The position numbers and the translations under genes were made by a program. The notes below the pieces were generated by a model. That model made no database searches. It saw nothing but the letters and a program-made list of their open reading frames with translations, and was not told the origin of the DNA. DNA of 64,000 nucleotides from Pseudacidobacterium ailaaui (lineage in GTDB: Bacteria; Acidobacteriota; Terriglobia; Terriglobales; Acidobacteriaceae): NCBI RefSeq assembly GCF_000688455.1, contig NZ_JIAL01000001.1, forward strand, positions 682,001-746,000. Direction: 5' to 3'. How positions within the stretch are numbered: position 1 is the stretch's first letter; each line of letters begins with the position of its first letter. Of the stretch, positions 45,273-55,463 are shown one piece after another.

Positions 45273-46187
45273 TCAGGCGGCCGGGTGCGCCTTCAAAAAC
45301 GCATCCATCTGGGCAAAGAACCACTGCGGATCATCGTACATAATAAAGTGCCGTGCATGGTCGGCCAGCACAATCGTCGTCTGGGGTGCACCGGCATACT
45401 GGCCTTCAAACTCCTTCAATATGGCGCTCCGGAATGTCGGAGAGGCCGGCTGCTGTGCCGCTTCTGCCAATCCAATCCAAGTCCCCATTACCAGAATCGG
45501 CGTATGAATGTGGCCCAGCTCCGGACGCAGGTCTGTCACCAGCATGTCATACATGGCATCGCCAACTGTCTGCTTGTCAGAACGTAGCCCCCACTCCTTG
45601 ATGCGCGCAAAATCAGCATCGCTTGTCACCATGGAGCGCGTCATCGCCCCGCTGTTCACATAGGCTGCGTACTCCGCGTCTGTTTCTCCAGCAATCCGCG
45701 AGCGCAATCCAGCCGCCATCCCCTTGACTCCGTCCGCCGAGTCCACATTCATCCAGGCATGGGCTGAGAACGGCAGTGCGTCCACAATCACCAGCGGCCC
45801 TACCTTGTCCGGATATTTCTCCGCCAGGTCCAAAGCGAGAAACCCGCCCAGCGAGTGCCCTACAATCACCGGATGGTCCAGGTGGTTTTTGTCGATATAC
45901 GCCGCCAGCTGGTCCCGGACTACATTCAGAAAATCATCCCCCGGACCCGTCCATCGCGGCTGTCCGGCGAACCCGTCAAGCGTGAGCACATAACAGCGGT
46001 AATTGTCCTGATACCGCGCTACCGTTGAATCCCAAACCTCTCCAGAGGAAGACAGCCCGGGAATCAGGATCATCGCTTTCCCTTTACCTTTTACATCCAC
46101 ATGAAAGGCCGGCGTGCTCTGCGCCAGGACCACATGGATCGCCAGGACCAGAACAGCCGCAGTCAGAAGATTTGCCGTCAGTTTCAT
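45273..46187 (-). CDS. Secreted alpha/beta hydrolase
   Basis: A 304-aa protein with a signal peptide ([19 protein letters not shown]) and an alpha/beta hydrolase fold: oxyanion region [14 protein letters not shown], nucleophile Ser112 in GHSLGG, an Asp in IVDALP and the late His in [12 protein letters not shown]. Likely an esterase or similar; substrate unknown. The frame extends to 46370, but the ATG at 46187 has a perfect GGAGG site and starts the signal peptide. It heads the leftward run hydrolase - LytS kinase - LytTR regulator - glycosidase. Confidence 0.88.
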   Translation of the reverse strand: MKLTANLLTAAVLVLAIHVVLAQSTPAFHVDVKGKGKAMILIPGLSSSGEVWDSTVARYQDNYRCYVLTLDGFAGQPRWTGPGDDFLNVVRDQLAAYIDKNHLDHPVIVGHSLGGFLALDLAEKYPDKVGPLVIVDALPFSAHAWMNVDSADGVKGMAAGLRSRIAGETDAEYAAYVNSGAMTRSMVTSDADFARIKEWGLRSDKQTVGDAMYDMLVTDLRPELGHIHTPILVMGTWIGLAEAAQQPASPTFRSAILKEFEGQYAGAPQTTIVLADHARHFIMYDDPQWFFAQMDAFLKAHPAA

Positions 46188-46427
46188 AACTTTCCTCCAC
46201 AGCCCCACACTACGCAGATACGCACCGTGCACGGCGCAAATTGGGACGAACGGCCGGTTGCAGGGATAAGCGGTTGTTTCTCGGGTCTGTTTGAGATAAA
46301 CTATGGTTTCGGCACCAGTGCGGGCATTTCTCTGTCTGCCTGCCCGCTCCCCGCGCACAATGTGGCGCATGCAGTTTCTGGCGGGCGCTGGCTAGCGCGA
46401 AAAGTTCAGCAATTCTGGAGTTTGATC

Positions 46428-46616
46428 ATGGCTCAGGTGTGTGAAATCTGCGGCAAAGGCCCGCAATTCGGAAACAATATCTCTCATGCGCACAACGTCA
46501 CTCGTCGGCGCTGGAATGTCAATCTCCGCCCGGTCAAGGCGAAAGTAGAGGGCGGCGCAAAGCGTCTGCGGGTCTGCACCCGCTGCATCAAAAGCGGTAA
46601 GGTTGTAAAAGCGTAG
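46428..46616 (+). CDS. rpmB: 50S ribosomal protein L28
   Basis: A 62-aa basic protein starting [16 protein letters not shown] and containing [15 protein letters not shown] and [13 protein letters not shown], standard for L28 with the four zinc-ribbon cysteines (CEIC and CTRC). It belongs to the large ribosomal subunit. The ATG has a GGAG site. Oddly, the ribosome site and first codons reproduce the conserved start of 16S rRNA (see findings). It is monocistronic with a strong terminator directly behind it. Confidence 0.97.
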   Translation: MAQVCEICGKGPQFGNNISHAHNVTRRRWNVNLRPVKAKVEGGAKRLRVCTRCIKSGKVVKA

Positions 46617-46637
46617 TTCTCTGTACGCCCGCAATCG

Positions 46638-46668
46638 GACCCCGGACCGTTCCGGGGTCTTTGTGTTT
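46638..46668 (+). terminator. Intrinsic terminator of rpmB
   Basis: A perfect 9-bp stem GACCCCGGA (46638-46646) with 46651-46659, a CCGT tetraloop and a TTTGTGTTT tail. It ends only a few bases before the next start codon. Confidence 0.92.
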
Positions 46669-46672
46669 CCAG

Positions 46673-47233
46673 ATGGCTCACATCAACAGCTTCGTCCGCA
46701 TTCCCCTGCTCACCATTCGCCAGCTGGTCCGGCCCCTGCCGCGCATTGGCGTGCTCGACCAGGACCGTGTTTCGATGCGCGTCCTGCCCAATGATATCGA
46801 TTTCAATTTCCACCTCAACAACTCGCGCTACCTAAGCTGCATGGACTACGGCCGCATTCACATGATGGCCGCCAACGGCATCCTCAACCATGCCCTGAGT
46901 GGCCGCTGGACCCCTCTCGTCGGGTCCGTCGACATCACCTACCGCCGTCCGCTCGGCCTCTGGGTCCGATTTGAGCTGCATACCCGCACCCTCGGATGGG
47001 ACCAGAAGTGGTTCTACATCGAACAGAGCTTCCACTCCGATGCTGGACTGGCCGCCATTGCCTGGGTCAAGGGCCTCTTTCGTAACCGGCAGGGGAACAT
47101 TCCACCCCAGACGGTAGTGGACATGGTCGCGCCCGGCATGACTTCTCCTCGCTTGCCAGAGGAATTGGAGCGGTGGAACCAACTGACAAAAATACGGCTG
47201 GAAGGACCAGCAGCCTACGGGTCCACCCTCTGA
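46673..47233 (+). CDS. Thioesterase-superfamily (hotdog) protein
   Basis: A 186-aa hotdog-fold protein of the 4-hydroxybenzoyl-CoA/THEM6-like thioesterase type: LPNDIDFNFHLNNSRYLSCMDYGR carries the family's Asp (or Asn) active-site region, and GSVDITYRRPLGLWVRFELHT the central strand. It would hydrolyse an acyl-CoA or acyl-ACP; the substrate is unknown. The ATG comes 14 bp after the rpmB terminator without any visible ribosome site, so either read-through or a promoter inside rpmB must drive it. An in-frame upstream ATG at 46661 lies in the terminator tail and is less likely. Confidence 0.85.
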   Translation: MAHINSFVRIPLLTIRQLVRPLPRIGVLDQDRVSMRVLPNDIDFNFHLNNSRYLSCMDYGRIHMMAANGILNHALSGRWTPLVGSVDITYRRPLGLWVRFELHTRTLGWDQKWFYIEQSFHSDAGLAAIAWVKGLFRNRQGNIPPQTVVDMVAPGMTSPRLPEELERWNQLTKIRLEGPAAYGSTL

Positions 47234-47459
47234 AGCCACGCCCTCAATAAATCTCGCCGCGGGAGGGACCGCGGGACACTGCTTTGGCGCATGACGGGAT
47301 GCAAGGGAAAGGACCGCTCAAAATTCCTGGAGCGGTTGCCTGAGCCCAGCATTCACTGCAGCAGCGAAGAATGGCAACTTTATTCTGAAGCAGAGATAGG
47401 GACGAAACAAGAAATCTGGCTTGCGCGGGAGGAAGCAGGCGGACCGAAGGCCGTCCCTG

Positions 47460-48908
47460 CTAATACGCCTGCAACTGCTCCACCGGAAGGCGCACCTGGA
47501 AGCAGGTTGCACCTGGCTCAGACTGCACGCGGACATATCCGCGGTGCTTGCGCACGATGCGCTGGACCGTATCGAGACCAAGCCCAAGGCCACTGCCTGG
47601 GGCCTTGGTCGTAAAGAACGGCTCGAAGATGCGGTCCTGCAATTCGGGCGGAATGCCGGGGCCGTTGTCCCATACCTCAATCAGCAGCATGTCTCCGGAA
47701 GGCTGCACACTGAGCGTAATGCGTCCGCGATCCTGGATCGCATCGAGAGCATTTTCAAGCAGCGCCATCCACACCTGGTTCAGCTCGCTGGCATATGCGC
47801 TGAGCCGCGGCAGGTCCGGGGCATAGCGCCGTTCTACCTCCACATGCTGCAGTCGCGATTGCAACATGGTCAGCGTATTTTCCAGTCCCTGGGGAATGTC
47901 CACTTCCTGGATCGGCGCCTGGTCCATGTAGGAATAGTCTTTAATGGCGCGAATCAGGTCGAAGATGCGTTTGGTGGAATCGAGCATGGCGTTGGCCATG
48001 TTTTCAGCCCGGATGGAAGAGGCAAACTGGGACAGCACCACCATCAGCGCATGCGCATCCAGAAACTCCACCAGCGGTTCCAGTTGAAGAGGTTCCACAC
48101 CGGCCTCGGCCAGCTCCGGAACAATCTTCCAAGGCGACTCAATTCCGTGCTGCCTCATCCAGGCCAGCAGTGCATCTTCCCGCGCTGCCTGGTCCGCAGC
48201 AGAGTTGCTCAGGGCACGCGCACGTTCGCGCACCGACTTTTGCCAGTTGCGCACCTGCGTCAGGTGCTCTTCTGAGAGGCACAAACTGCCCAGCCGATAC
48301 TTCTCATAGCCATAAACATGCAGTTCATCAAGCAGCCCCGAAGCAGCACGCTGCGCCGCCGATGCCGGATTGTTCAGCTCATGGGCAAGATTGCCTGCGA
48401 GCTTACCCAGGGCATTCAGTTTTTCCGTCTGCTGTTCCATGCGCGTCACCTCGCGCACGCGGTCCAGCAGCACGCTCACGCAGCGCTGGGTCATCGAAGG
48501 CACGGCCTTCAGCATCTCAGGAAAAATCTCTTTGGGGTAGGAAAGCGCCCAGGTGGGTGCCACCGTGTAGCCGTGGCCGCCATAGGTCTTCATGCGGGAA
48601 AAGGGCAGCAGGCCGGAGATCTGGCCCGAGCGCCCGATCCACAGCGCAGAAGGACCATGCTCACGCCGCACATGCACTTCCCCCTTCAGCATGATGGTCA
48701 TCTCCGTTGCCGGCTCGCCTTCACGAAAGATGGTTGTGCCCGCCTCGGCAAAGCGCTCCACGCCATGCGTCGCCAGCCATTCATATTCGGCCTCCTCCAT
48801 CCCATGCAGGGCAGAGACCCGCTTGAGCGCCGCAATAATTTCAGGCACCGGCGTCGGCGACTTGGGAGTAAAGCGTTCCTCTGGAGGGGCGATGCTGGCT
48901 ATATTCAT
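47460..48908 (-). CDS. Sensor histidine kinase with cyclic-nucleotide-binding domain
   Basis: A 482-aa soluble kinase. Residues 20-150 form a cNMP-binding (CRP-like) domain ([36 protein letters not shown]); a short coiled linker follows, then a HisKA region with His176 ([18 protein letters not shown]) and a HATPase domain ([42 protein letters not shown]). No membrane span and no receiver domain. So a diffusible ligand, possibly a cyclic nucleotide, may set kinase activity. The phosphate-binding RxxA signature of true cAMP domains is not obvious, so the ligand is open. No response regulator gene is adjacent. Confidence 0.9.
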   Translation of the reverse strand: MNIASIAPPEERFTPKSPTPVPEIIAALKRVSALHGMEEAEYEWLATHGVERFAEAGTTIFREGEPATEMTIMLKGEVHVRREHGPSALWIGRSGQISGLLPFSRMKTYGGHGYTVAPTWALSYPKEIFPEMLKAVPSMTQRCVSVLLDRVREVTRMEQQTEKLNALGKLAGNLAHELNNPASAAQRAASGLLDELHVYGYEKYRLGSLCLSEEHLTQVRNWQKSVRERARALSNSAADQAAREDALLAWMRQHGIESPWKIVPELAEAGVEPLQLEPLVEFLDAHALMVVLSQFASSIRAENMANAMLDSTKRIFDLIRAIKDYSYMDQAPIQEVDIPQGLENTLTMLQSRLQHVEVERRYAPDLPRLSAYASELNQVWMALLENALDAIQDRGRITLSVQPSGDMLLIEVWDNGPGIPPELQDRIFEPFFTTKAPGSGLGLGLDTVQRIVRKHRGYVRVQSEPGATCFQVRLPVEQLQAY

Positions 48909-49002
48909 AGGCCCTTTCCCGGCAGGTCAGAAGACCTCTCTTCAGATGGTAAATCTTAGACGATTTCGCACGGCAGAAGCGTCAAGAAAGTGTCAAACTG
49001 CG

Positions 49003-49485
49003 CTAATTTGCATGTGGACGCTGCATTTCTATCTTCCGTTCGGGCATGGAATCGATGAGTTGGTTGAGCTGCGAAATCGAGACCGGCTGCGTGCTCTTCA
49101 GTTTGATGCGGCCATCCTCTCCCAGCAGATAGACCGAAAACCGGCCTTCCGGGACCTGAAAGCGGGCACGGACGGACGCCATCTCTTTGCGGTTCAGAAT
49201 CTCATAGGGCGTATCCAGCGGAGGCTGGTACCCCTGCGATTGGGCGATGATCGGCAGGAACAGAACAAAACGGTCCATCATGTCATCAGCCGCGCTGTCC
49301 AGAGCAGACTGCTGCTTCAACAGGCGTGGGTCCTTCGCAGTTGGACTGAAGACCAGCAGTGGCCGGTAGCAATGCCGCATCTGTACCAGCGTCGCCGGGC
49401 GCATGGAACAGCTCAGGCTGGCCTGGGCAAACAGCCCGGCCGGCAAACTCAGTATGGCGGCGATGAAGGGGAGGCGCAGCGTCAT
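49003..49485 (-). CDS. Secreted DUF4174 protein
   Basis: A 160-aa exported protein: signal peptide (LPFIAAILSLPAGLFAQ) and a DUF4174 domain (YRPLLVFSPTAKDPRLLKQQ, then FSVYLLGEDGRIKLKSTQPVSISQLNQLIDSMPERKIEM). The domain is thought to have a thioredoxin-like fold; no CxxC is present. Function unknown. It lies 75 bp behind ilvC on the same strand and could be the last gene of that transcript, though no link with amino acid synthesis is known. Confidence 0.85.
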   Translation of the reverse strand: MTLRLPFIAAILSLPAGLFAQASLSCSMRPATLVQMRHCYRPLLVFSPTAKDPRLLKQQSALDSAADDMMDRFVLFLPIIAQSQGYQPPLDTPYEILNRKEMASVRARFQVPEGRFSVYLLGEDGRIKLKSTQPVSISQLNQLIDSMPERKIEMQRPHAN

Positions 49486-49560
49486 ACATGGACCAGCATT
49501 TTTCAGGTCCGTCCCCGGTCCACATCTGGAACAGCAACCGGGGACAAGGACCGCCGACCA

Positions 49561-50658
<1,098 letters not shown>

Positions 50659-50731
50659 TCATTCGTCGTCCTTCTGGACAAAGCTGGGGGCTTCTGCCGT
50701 GAAGGCCCGTGCATCCGCCAGAATGGCGGAA

Positions 50732-51325
50732 TCATGATTGCGGCAGCTGCGATTCTTCTTCGCTCTCTGCCGTTACATTCGGCTCCAGAATCTCCGGTTC
50801 GGGCGCGCCGGCAATGCGCATGGCATCGAGCACACGGCTGGTATGTCGTCCCCGCCGCATCACCATGCGTCCCGTGCGCGCAATCTCCAGGATCTCGTCG
50901 CCGCTCTCCATCAGAACCTGGATCAACCCCTCAATCTTGCTGGAAACGCCGGTAATCTCAATCATCAGCGAATCCGGCGCAAGGTCCACAATACGCGCGC
51001 GGAAGACCTCCACCAACTCAAAGATGTGTGAGCGGGTCTGCGGCGTGGCGGCAACTTTAATCAGCGCCAGTTCGCGGGTCACGCAGGCAAACTGGCCCAC
51101 GTCATCCACCTCCAGCACGTTCTCTAGCTTATAGAGGCTGGCTGTAATGCGATGGCCAGCAGTCGGCGACGCCTCCGCGACGATCGTCATGCGCGAAACG
51201 CCTTCCCGCTCCGAGCGGCCCACTGTAAGGGAGACGATATTTACATTCAGGCGGCGGAAGAGTGAGGCCACGCGCGTCAGCACGCCCGGTTTGTCTTCCA
51301 CGAGTGCGACAAATGTATGCAGCAT
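50732..51325 (-). CDS. ilvN: Acetolactate synthase small (regulatory) subunit
   Basis: A 197-aa regulatory subunit: N-terminal ACT domain (HTFVALVEDKPGVLTRVASLFRRLNVNI) that binds valine, and the C-terminal ALS_ss domain (LALIKVAATPQTRSHIFELVEVFRARIVD). It raises activity of, and brings feedback inhibition to, the IlvB subunit encoded directly upstream (47 bp). The last 20 or so residues are acidic and not conserved. Symbol ilvN or ilvH is a matter of convention. Confidence 0.95.
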   Translation of the reverse strand: MLHTFVALVEDKPGVLTRVASLFRRLNVNIVSLTVGRSEREGVSRMTIVAEASPTAGHRITASLYKLENVLEVDDVGQFACVTRELALIKVAATPQTRSHIFELVEVFRARIVDLAPDSLMIEITGVSSKIEGLIQVLMESGDEILEIARTGRMVMRRGRHTSRVLDAMRIAGAPEPEILEPNVTAESEEESQLPQS

Positions 51326-51372
51326 AGTTACAAATCTTTCCTTCAGCGGCCAGCGAAACTGCCAGCGCCCTT

Positions 51373-53106
51373 TTATGCATCTTCTGCTGTTTCGATCAGA
51401 GGGTTGTCCGGCCGCCGGATCATCTCATGCAGCGCCTTGCCCTGAGGAATCATCGGATAGACCGAGTCTTCCTTTTCCACCAGGAAATTAATCAGGAACG
51501 GGCCCTTCGTCTCCCGTGCGGCTTTGACGGCAGGCAGCACTTCAGCGCGCTTCGTGACCGTGGCGCCTGCAATGCCGTGCGCATCGGCCAGCTTCACAAA
51601 GTCGGGACTGAGTATTGGCGAGGAAGCGTAGTTCTTCTCGTAGAAAAACTCCTGCCATTGACGCACCATCCCAAGATACCCGTTGTTAATGATGGCAATA
51701 TTGATGTCGAGCTGTTCCTGCGCAATGGTCGACAGCTCGGCTGCGGTCATCTGAAAGCCGCCGTCTCCGGCAATCACCCAGACTTCCTTCTCCGGGCAGG
51801 CGACCTTTGCGCCAATGGCTGCGGGCAGCGCAAAGCCCATCGTGCCCAGTCCGCCGGAGGTGACCAGCGTGCGGGGCTCATTGTGCTTGTAATACTGGGC
51901 CTCCCACATCTGATGTTGGCCCACGTCGGTCACCACAATGGCCTTGCCTTCGGTCGCATTCCACAGATCGTGGATCACATGGGCCGCATAAAGATGCCCG
52001 TTGTCCGGCAGGTTCTTGATGTCGCGGACTGCACACTCGCCCTTCATCTCGTTGATCTCGCGCACCCATGGCGAGCTTGCCCTGGTGGGAATCTGCGGCA
52101 GCAGGATTTCCAGCACCTGCTTCAGGTCCCCCACCAGCGCCACGTCTACCTTCACGTTCTTGTTGATCTCGGCCGGATCAATCTCGATGTGGATCTTCTT
52201 GGCATGGGGCGCATACGTGGCCAGCGTCCCGGTGACGCGATCATCAAAACGCATCCCGCAGGCAATGAGCAGGTCCGCTTTCTGGATTGCGGTGTTTACC
52301 CAGGCCTCGCCATGCATCCCCATCATGCCCAGCGAAAACTCATGCGATGCAGGAAATGCTCCGAGGCCCAGTAATGTGGACGCCACGGGAATCTGCATCC
52401 GCTCTGCCAGCGTGCGTACCTGTTCAAATGCTCCGGACTGAATGATACCGTGTCCAGCGAGAATCATCGGGCGCTTCGCTTCGCGGATGAGACGAGCTGC
52501 ATCGCTGATGGAGTCCGCGCTGTGGCCGCGCATCGGATGCGGCCGATAAGGGCGGGGCGCTGCAGCTTCAAAGTGAAACTCGGCCGTGGCCTGCTGCGCA
52601 TCTTTCGTGATGTCCACCAGCACCGGACCAGGCCGTCCGGATTTCGCAATCAGAAAGGCCTCGCGCAGCACCGGCGCAATGTCCTCGGCCCGCGTGACAA
52701 GATAATTGTGTTTGGTGATGGGCAGTGTGATGCCGGTAATGTCCACCTCCTGAAAGGCATCCGTGCCGAGCACTTTGCTTGAAACCTGCCCCGTAATGCA
52801 GACAATCGGCACCGAGTCCATCATCGCAGTCGCCAGCCCTGTGACCATGTTGGTTGCGCCCGGACCGGAGGTCGCCATCGCTACGCCCACCTTGCCCGAT
52901 GCGCGCGCATAGCCGTCGGCCATGTGCGTCGCCCCCTGCTCGTGCCGCACCAGAATATGACGGACGGGAAACTTTCGCATTGCGTCATAGATAGGCAGAA
53001 TGGCCCCGCCGGGATAGCCAAAGACGTCCGTTACGCCCTCGCCAACCAGGGTGGCCCAAGTAATCTCGGAACCAGTAAGGCGGGTGGTCTGTGGTGTTGC
53101 GCTCAT
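51373..53106 (-). CDS. ilvB: Acetolactate synthase large (catalytic) subunit
   Basis: A 577-aa thiamine-diphosphate enzyme condensing two pyruvates, or pyruvate and 2-ketobutyrate. Motifs: VFGYPGGAILPIYDAM and RHEQGATHMADGYARASGKVGV (with the catalytic Glu), GPGATNMVTGLATA, and the cofactor motif GDGGFQMTAAEL...NNGYLGMVRQWQ. FAD and thiamine sites look intact, so this is a biosynthetic AHAS. It is co-directional with ilvD upstream (29 bp) and ilvN downstream. Confidence 0.97.
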   Translation of the reverse strand: MSATPQTTRLTGSEITWATLVGEGVTDVFGYPGGAILPIYDAMRKFPVRHILVRHEQGATHMADGYARASGKVGVAMATSGPGATNMVTGLATAMMDSVPIVCITGQVSSKVLGTDAFQEVDITGITLPITKHNYLVTRAEDIAPVLREAFLIAKSGRPGPVLVDITKDAQQATAEFHFEAAAPRPYRPHPMRGHSADSISDAARLIREAKRPMILAGHGIIQSGAFEQVRTLAERMQIPVASTLLGLGAFPASHEFSLGMMGMHGEAWVNTAIQKADLLIACGMRFDDRVTGTLATYAPHAKKIHIEIDPAEINKNVKVDVALVGDLKQVLEILLPQIPTRASSPWVREINEMKGECAVRDIKNLPDNGHLYAAHVIHDLWNATEGKAIVVTDVGQHQMWEAQYYKHNEPRTLVTSGGLGTMGFALPAAIGAKVACPEKEVWVIAGDGGFQMTAAELSTIAQEQLDINIAIINNGYLGMVRQWQEFFYEKNYASSPILSPDFVKLADAHGIAGATVTKRAEVLPAVKAARETKGPFLINFLVEKEDSVYPMIPQGKALHEMIRRPDNPLIETAEDA

Positions 53107-53135
53107 TCTGATGACTCCTTGTCTTGCGATGGTTG

Positions 53136-54839
53136 TCAGTTCGTCACGGCCCCTAAGGATGCCGAAGAAACCGTGTCCGCATACTTGCGGAAGACCCCGC
53201 GCTCAAACTTCGGCTCCGGCGCCTTCCAGTTCTGTAACCGTGACTGTAACTCTTTCTCCGGGACCTCCACATCAAGCCGACGGTTCGGGATGTCGAAGTG
53301 TATGATGTCGCCTTCGCGGATCGCGGCAATCGGGCCGCCCATGGCTGCTTCCGGCGAGACATGGCCCGCCATCAGCCCGCGCGTCGCGCCGGAGAAGCGG
53401 CCGTCTGTGAGCAGCGCGACCGTCTCAGACAGCTCCGGAATGCCGACAATGGCCGCCGTCACCTGAAGCATCTCTCTCATGCCCGGGCCGCCCTTCGGTC
53501 CCTCATAGCGAATCACCAGTACATCGTGGGGGCGGATCTTGCCCTGCTCGACTGCGGCAAAGGCCGCCTCTTCGCAGTCAAAGACGCGCGCCGGACCACG
53601 GTGCTCCAGCCGGTTGTGCCCGGCAATCTTAATCACGCAGCCCTCAGGCGCAATGTTGCCTTTGAGGATGACAAGACCGCCCATGGGCTTCAGCGGCTTG
53701 GTCGCTGGATGAATCACGTCCTGGTCAGGGGCCTCTGTGGCCTGCGCCGCTTCTTCGGCCAGCGTCTGCCCGCTGACGTTGATGCAGTCTTTGTGCAGGA
53801 AGCCGGCCTCGATGAGGCGCTGCGCCAGCAGACGGCTCCCGCCTGCCTTGTAGTAGTCCGCCGCTACGTATTTGCCGCCCGGCTTCAGGTCGCAAAGCAG
53901 CGGGGTCTTGCGGCTGATGCGGTCAAAGTCATCCACCGAAAGCTGGATACCGGCCTCATGCGCAATCGCAATCAGGTGCAGCACGGCATTCGTCGAGCCG
54001 CCGGAAGCAACAACGCTGGTAATGGCGTTCTCCAGCGCCTCGCGCGTAATGATCTGGCGCGGACGCAGGTCTCTGCGCGCCAGATCCATCACCAGAGCAC
54101 CGGCCTTGCGCGCCGTCGTCAGTTTTTCCGGCAGAAACGCCGGAACGCTGGAGATACCGAAGGGCGATATTCCCAGAAACTCGCAGGCAATCGCCATGGT
54201 GTTGGCCGTAAACTGCCCACCGCAGGCGCCCGCTCCAGGACACGCGTTGGCCTCAATCACTTCAAGTCCTGCATCGTCCAGCTTGCCTGCTGCGTGTGCA
54301 CCGATGGCCTCAAACACATCCTGCACCGTCAGGTCGCGGCCATTTGCATGACCGGGCGCAATCGAGCCGCCGTAAAGCATCAGCCCCGGAACATCCAGAC
54401 GCGCCAGCGCCATCACCGTTCCGGGCATGTTTTTGTCGCACCCCGCAATGCAGACAAGACCGTCAAAGAGGTTGCCGCGCGCTACGAGTTCAATCGAGTC
54501 GGCGATGACTTCGCGGCTTACCAGCGAGGCCTTCATCCCTTCTGTTCCCATCGTGATCCCATCTGAGATGGTGATGGTGTTGAATTCCATCGGCGTGCCG
54601 CCCGCCTCGCGAATGCCCTGCTTGACTGCCTCGGCAATCTGGCGCAGGTGGAAATTACAAGGCCCGATCTCGGTCCATGTATTCGCAATACCGATAATCG
54701 GCTTGCGCAGGTCTTCCTTGGTAAAGCCGATACTGCGCAGCATGGCGCGCGCCGCGGCGCGGTTCGGCCCCTCCGTCAGGGGAATACTTTTCCGTTTTGC
54801 CTTGTCCAATCCATCGGAACTCAATGTGCTCTTCTCCAA
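53136..54839 (-). CDS. ilvD: Dihydroxy-acid dehydratase
   Basis: A 567-aa iron-sulphur enzyme making the 2-keto acids of valine and isoleucine. Motifs: [37 protein letters not shown] (cluster Cys), [19 protein letters not shown] and the C-terminal [20 protein letters not shown]. The frame opens with TTG at 54839; a second TTG at 54824 follows a GGAG site by 9 bases and may be the real start, giving 562 residues. No ATG is available before the conserved region. It lies 27 bp behind leuD. Confidence 0.95.
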   Translation of the reverse strand: MEKSTLSSDGLDKAKRKSIPLTEGPNRAAARAMLRSIGFTKEDLRKPIIGIANTWTEIGPCNFHLRQIAEAVKQGIREAGGTPMEFNTITISDGITMGTEGMKASLVSREVIADSIELVARGNLFDGLVCIAGCDKNMPGTVMALARLDVPGLMLYGGSIAPGHANGRDLTVQDVFEAIGAHAAGKLDDAGLEVIEANACPGAGACGGQFTANTMAIACEFLGISPFGISSVPAFLPEKLTTARKAGALVMDLARRDLRPRQIITREALENAITSVVASGGSTNAVLHLIAIAHEAGIQLSVDDFDRISRKTPLLCDLKPGGKYVAADYYKAGGSRLLAQRLIEAGFLHKDCINVSGQTLAEEAAQATEAPDQDVIHPATKPLKPMGGLVILKGNIAPEGCVIKIAGHNRLEHRGPARVFDCEEAAFAAVEQGKIRPHDVLVIRYEGPKGGPGMREMLQVTAAIVGIPELSETVALLTDGRFSGATRGLMAGHVSPEAAMGGPIAAIREGDIIHFDIPNRRLDVEVPEKELQSRLQNWKAPEPKFERGVFRKYADTVSSASLGAVTN

Positions 54840-54866
54840 AAAGGTCAGGAAGCTGTCCAGTGAAGG

Positions 54867-55463
54867 TCACGCCTTCGGGGCGTACCAGAACTCCGCATTG
54901 TGTTTCTGTTCGTACTGGTCAATCGCCGCAGCATGGCGCAGCGTCAGACCAATGTCGTCCAGCCCCTCCAGCAGGCAATAACGCCGGAAGGGATCAATCG
55001 AAAACTTCGTCTCAAAGCCCTGCTCGTCGCGGACGGTTTCGTCTTCAAGCGAGACCGTCAGCTTATAGCCTTCCGTTTTTGCCGCGCGTTCCAGCAGCAG
55101 CTGCACCTCGCCTTCCGGAAGAGTAATCAGCAGAATGCCGTTCTTGCCTGCATTGGAATGAAAGATGTCGGCAAAGGTGGGAGCAATCACACAACGAAAG
55201 CCAAAGTCCGCCAGCGCCCAGGCCGCATGTTCGCGCGAGGAGCCGCAGCCGAAGTTCTTGGCCGTGACCAGAATCTGCGAGCCCCGGTAGCGCGGCTGGT
55301 TGATCTCGAAGTTGGGGTCCTGACGCCAATCAAAGAACAAAAACTCGCCATAGCCGGTGCGCTCAATGCGCTTCAGAAACTGCTTTGGAATGATCTGGTC
55401 CGTGTCCACATTGGCGCGGTCCAGCGGCGTCACAACCGATGTAAGCGTGCGAAATGGCTGCAT
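54867..55463 (-). CDS. leuD: 3-isopropylmalate dehydratase small subunit
   Basis: A 198-aa swivel-domain subunit: LTSVVTPLDRANVDTDQIIPKQFLKRIERTGYG, GSQILVTAKNFGCGSSREHAAWAL and FADIFHSNAGKNGILLI are classic LeuD. With LeuC it isomerises 2- to 3-isopropylmalate. Its ATG overlaps the leuC stop by one base (TAATG), a clear sign of coupled translation. Confidence 0.97.
   Translation of the reverse strand: MQPFRTLTSVVTPLDRANVDTDQIIPKQFLKRIERTGYGEFLFFDWRQDPNFEINQPRYRGSQILVTAKNFGCGSSREHAAWALADFGFRCVIAPTFADIFHSNAGKNGILLITLPEGEVQLLLERAAKTEGYKLTVSLEDETVRDEQGFETKFSIDPFRRYCLLEGLDDIGLTLRHAAAIDQYEQKHNAEFWYAPKA

Noticed and set aside
43913-45343. 476-codon open frame antisense to the LytS/LytTR genes
   Set aside because: His/Gln/Pro-rich shadow with no domain; the kinase and regulator on the other strand are clear.
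46415-46440. Possible 16S rRNA gene start
   Set aside because: Only the 19-base block matches; the sequence after it encodes L28 and shows no further rRNA likeness.
53298-54566. 422-codon open frame antisense to ilvD
   Set aside because: Shadow of a conserved enzyme gene.
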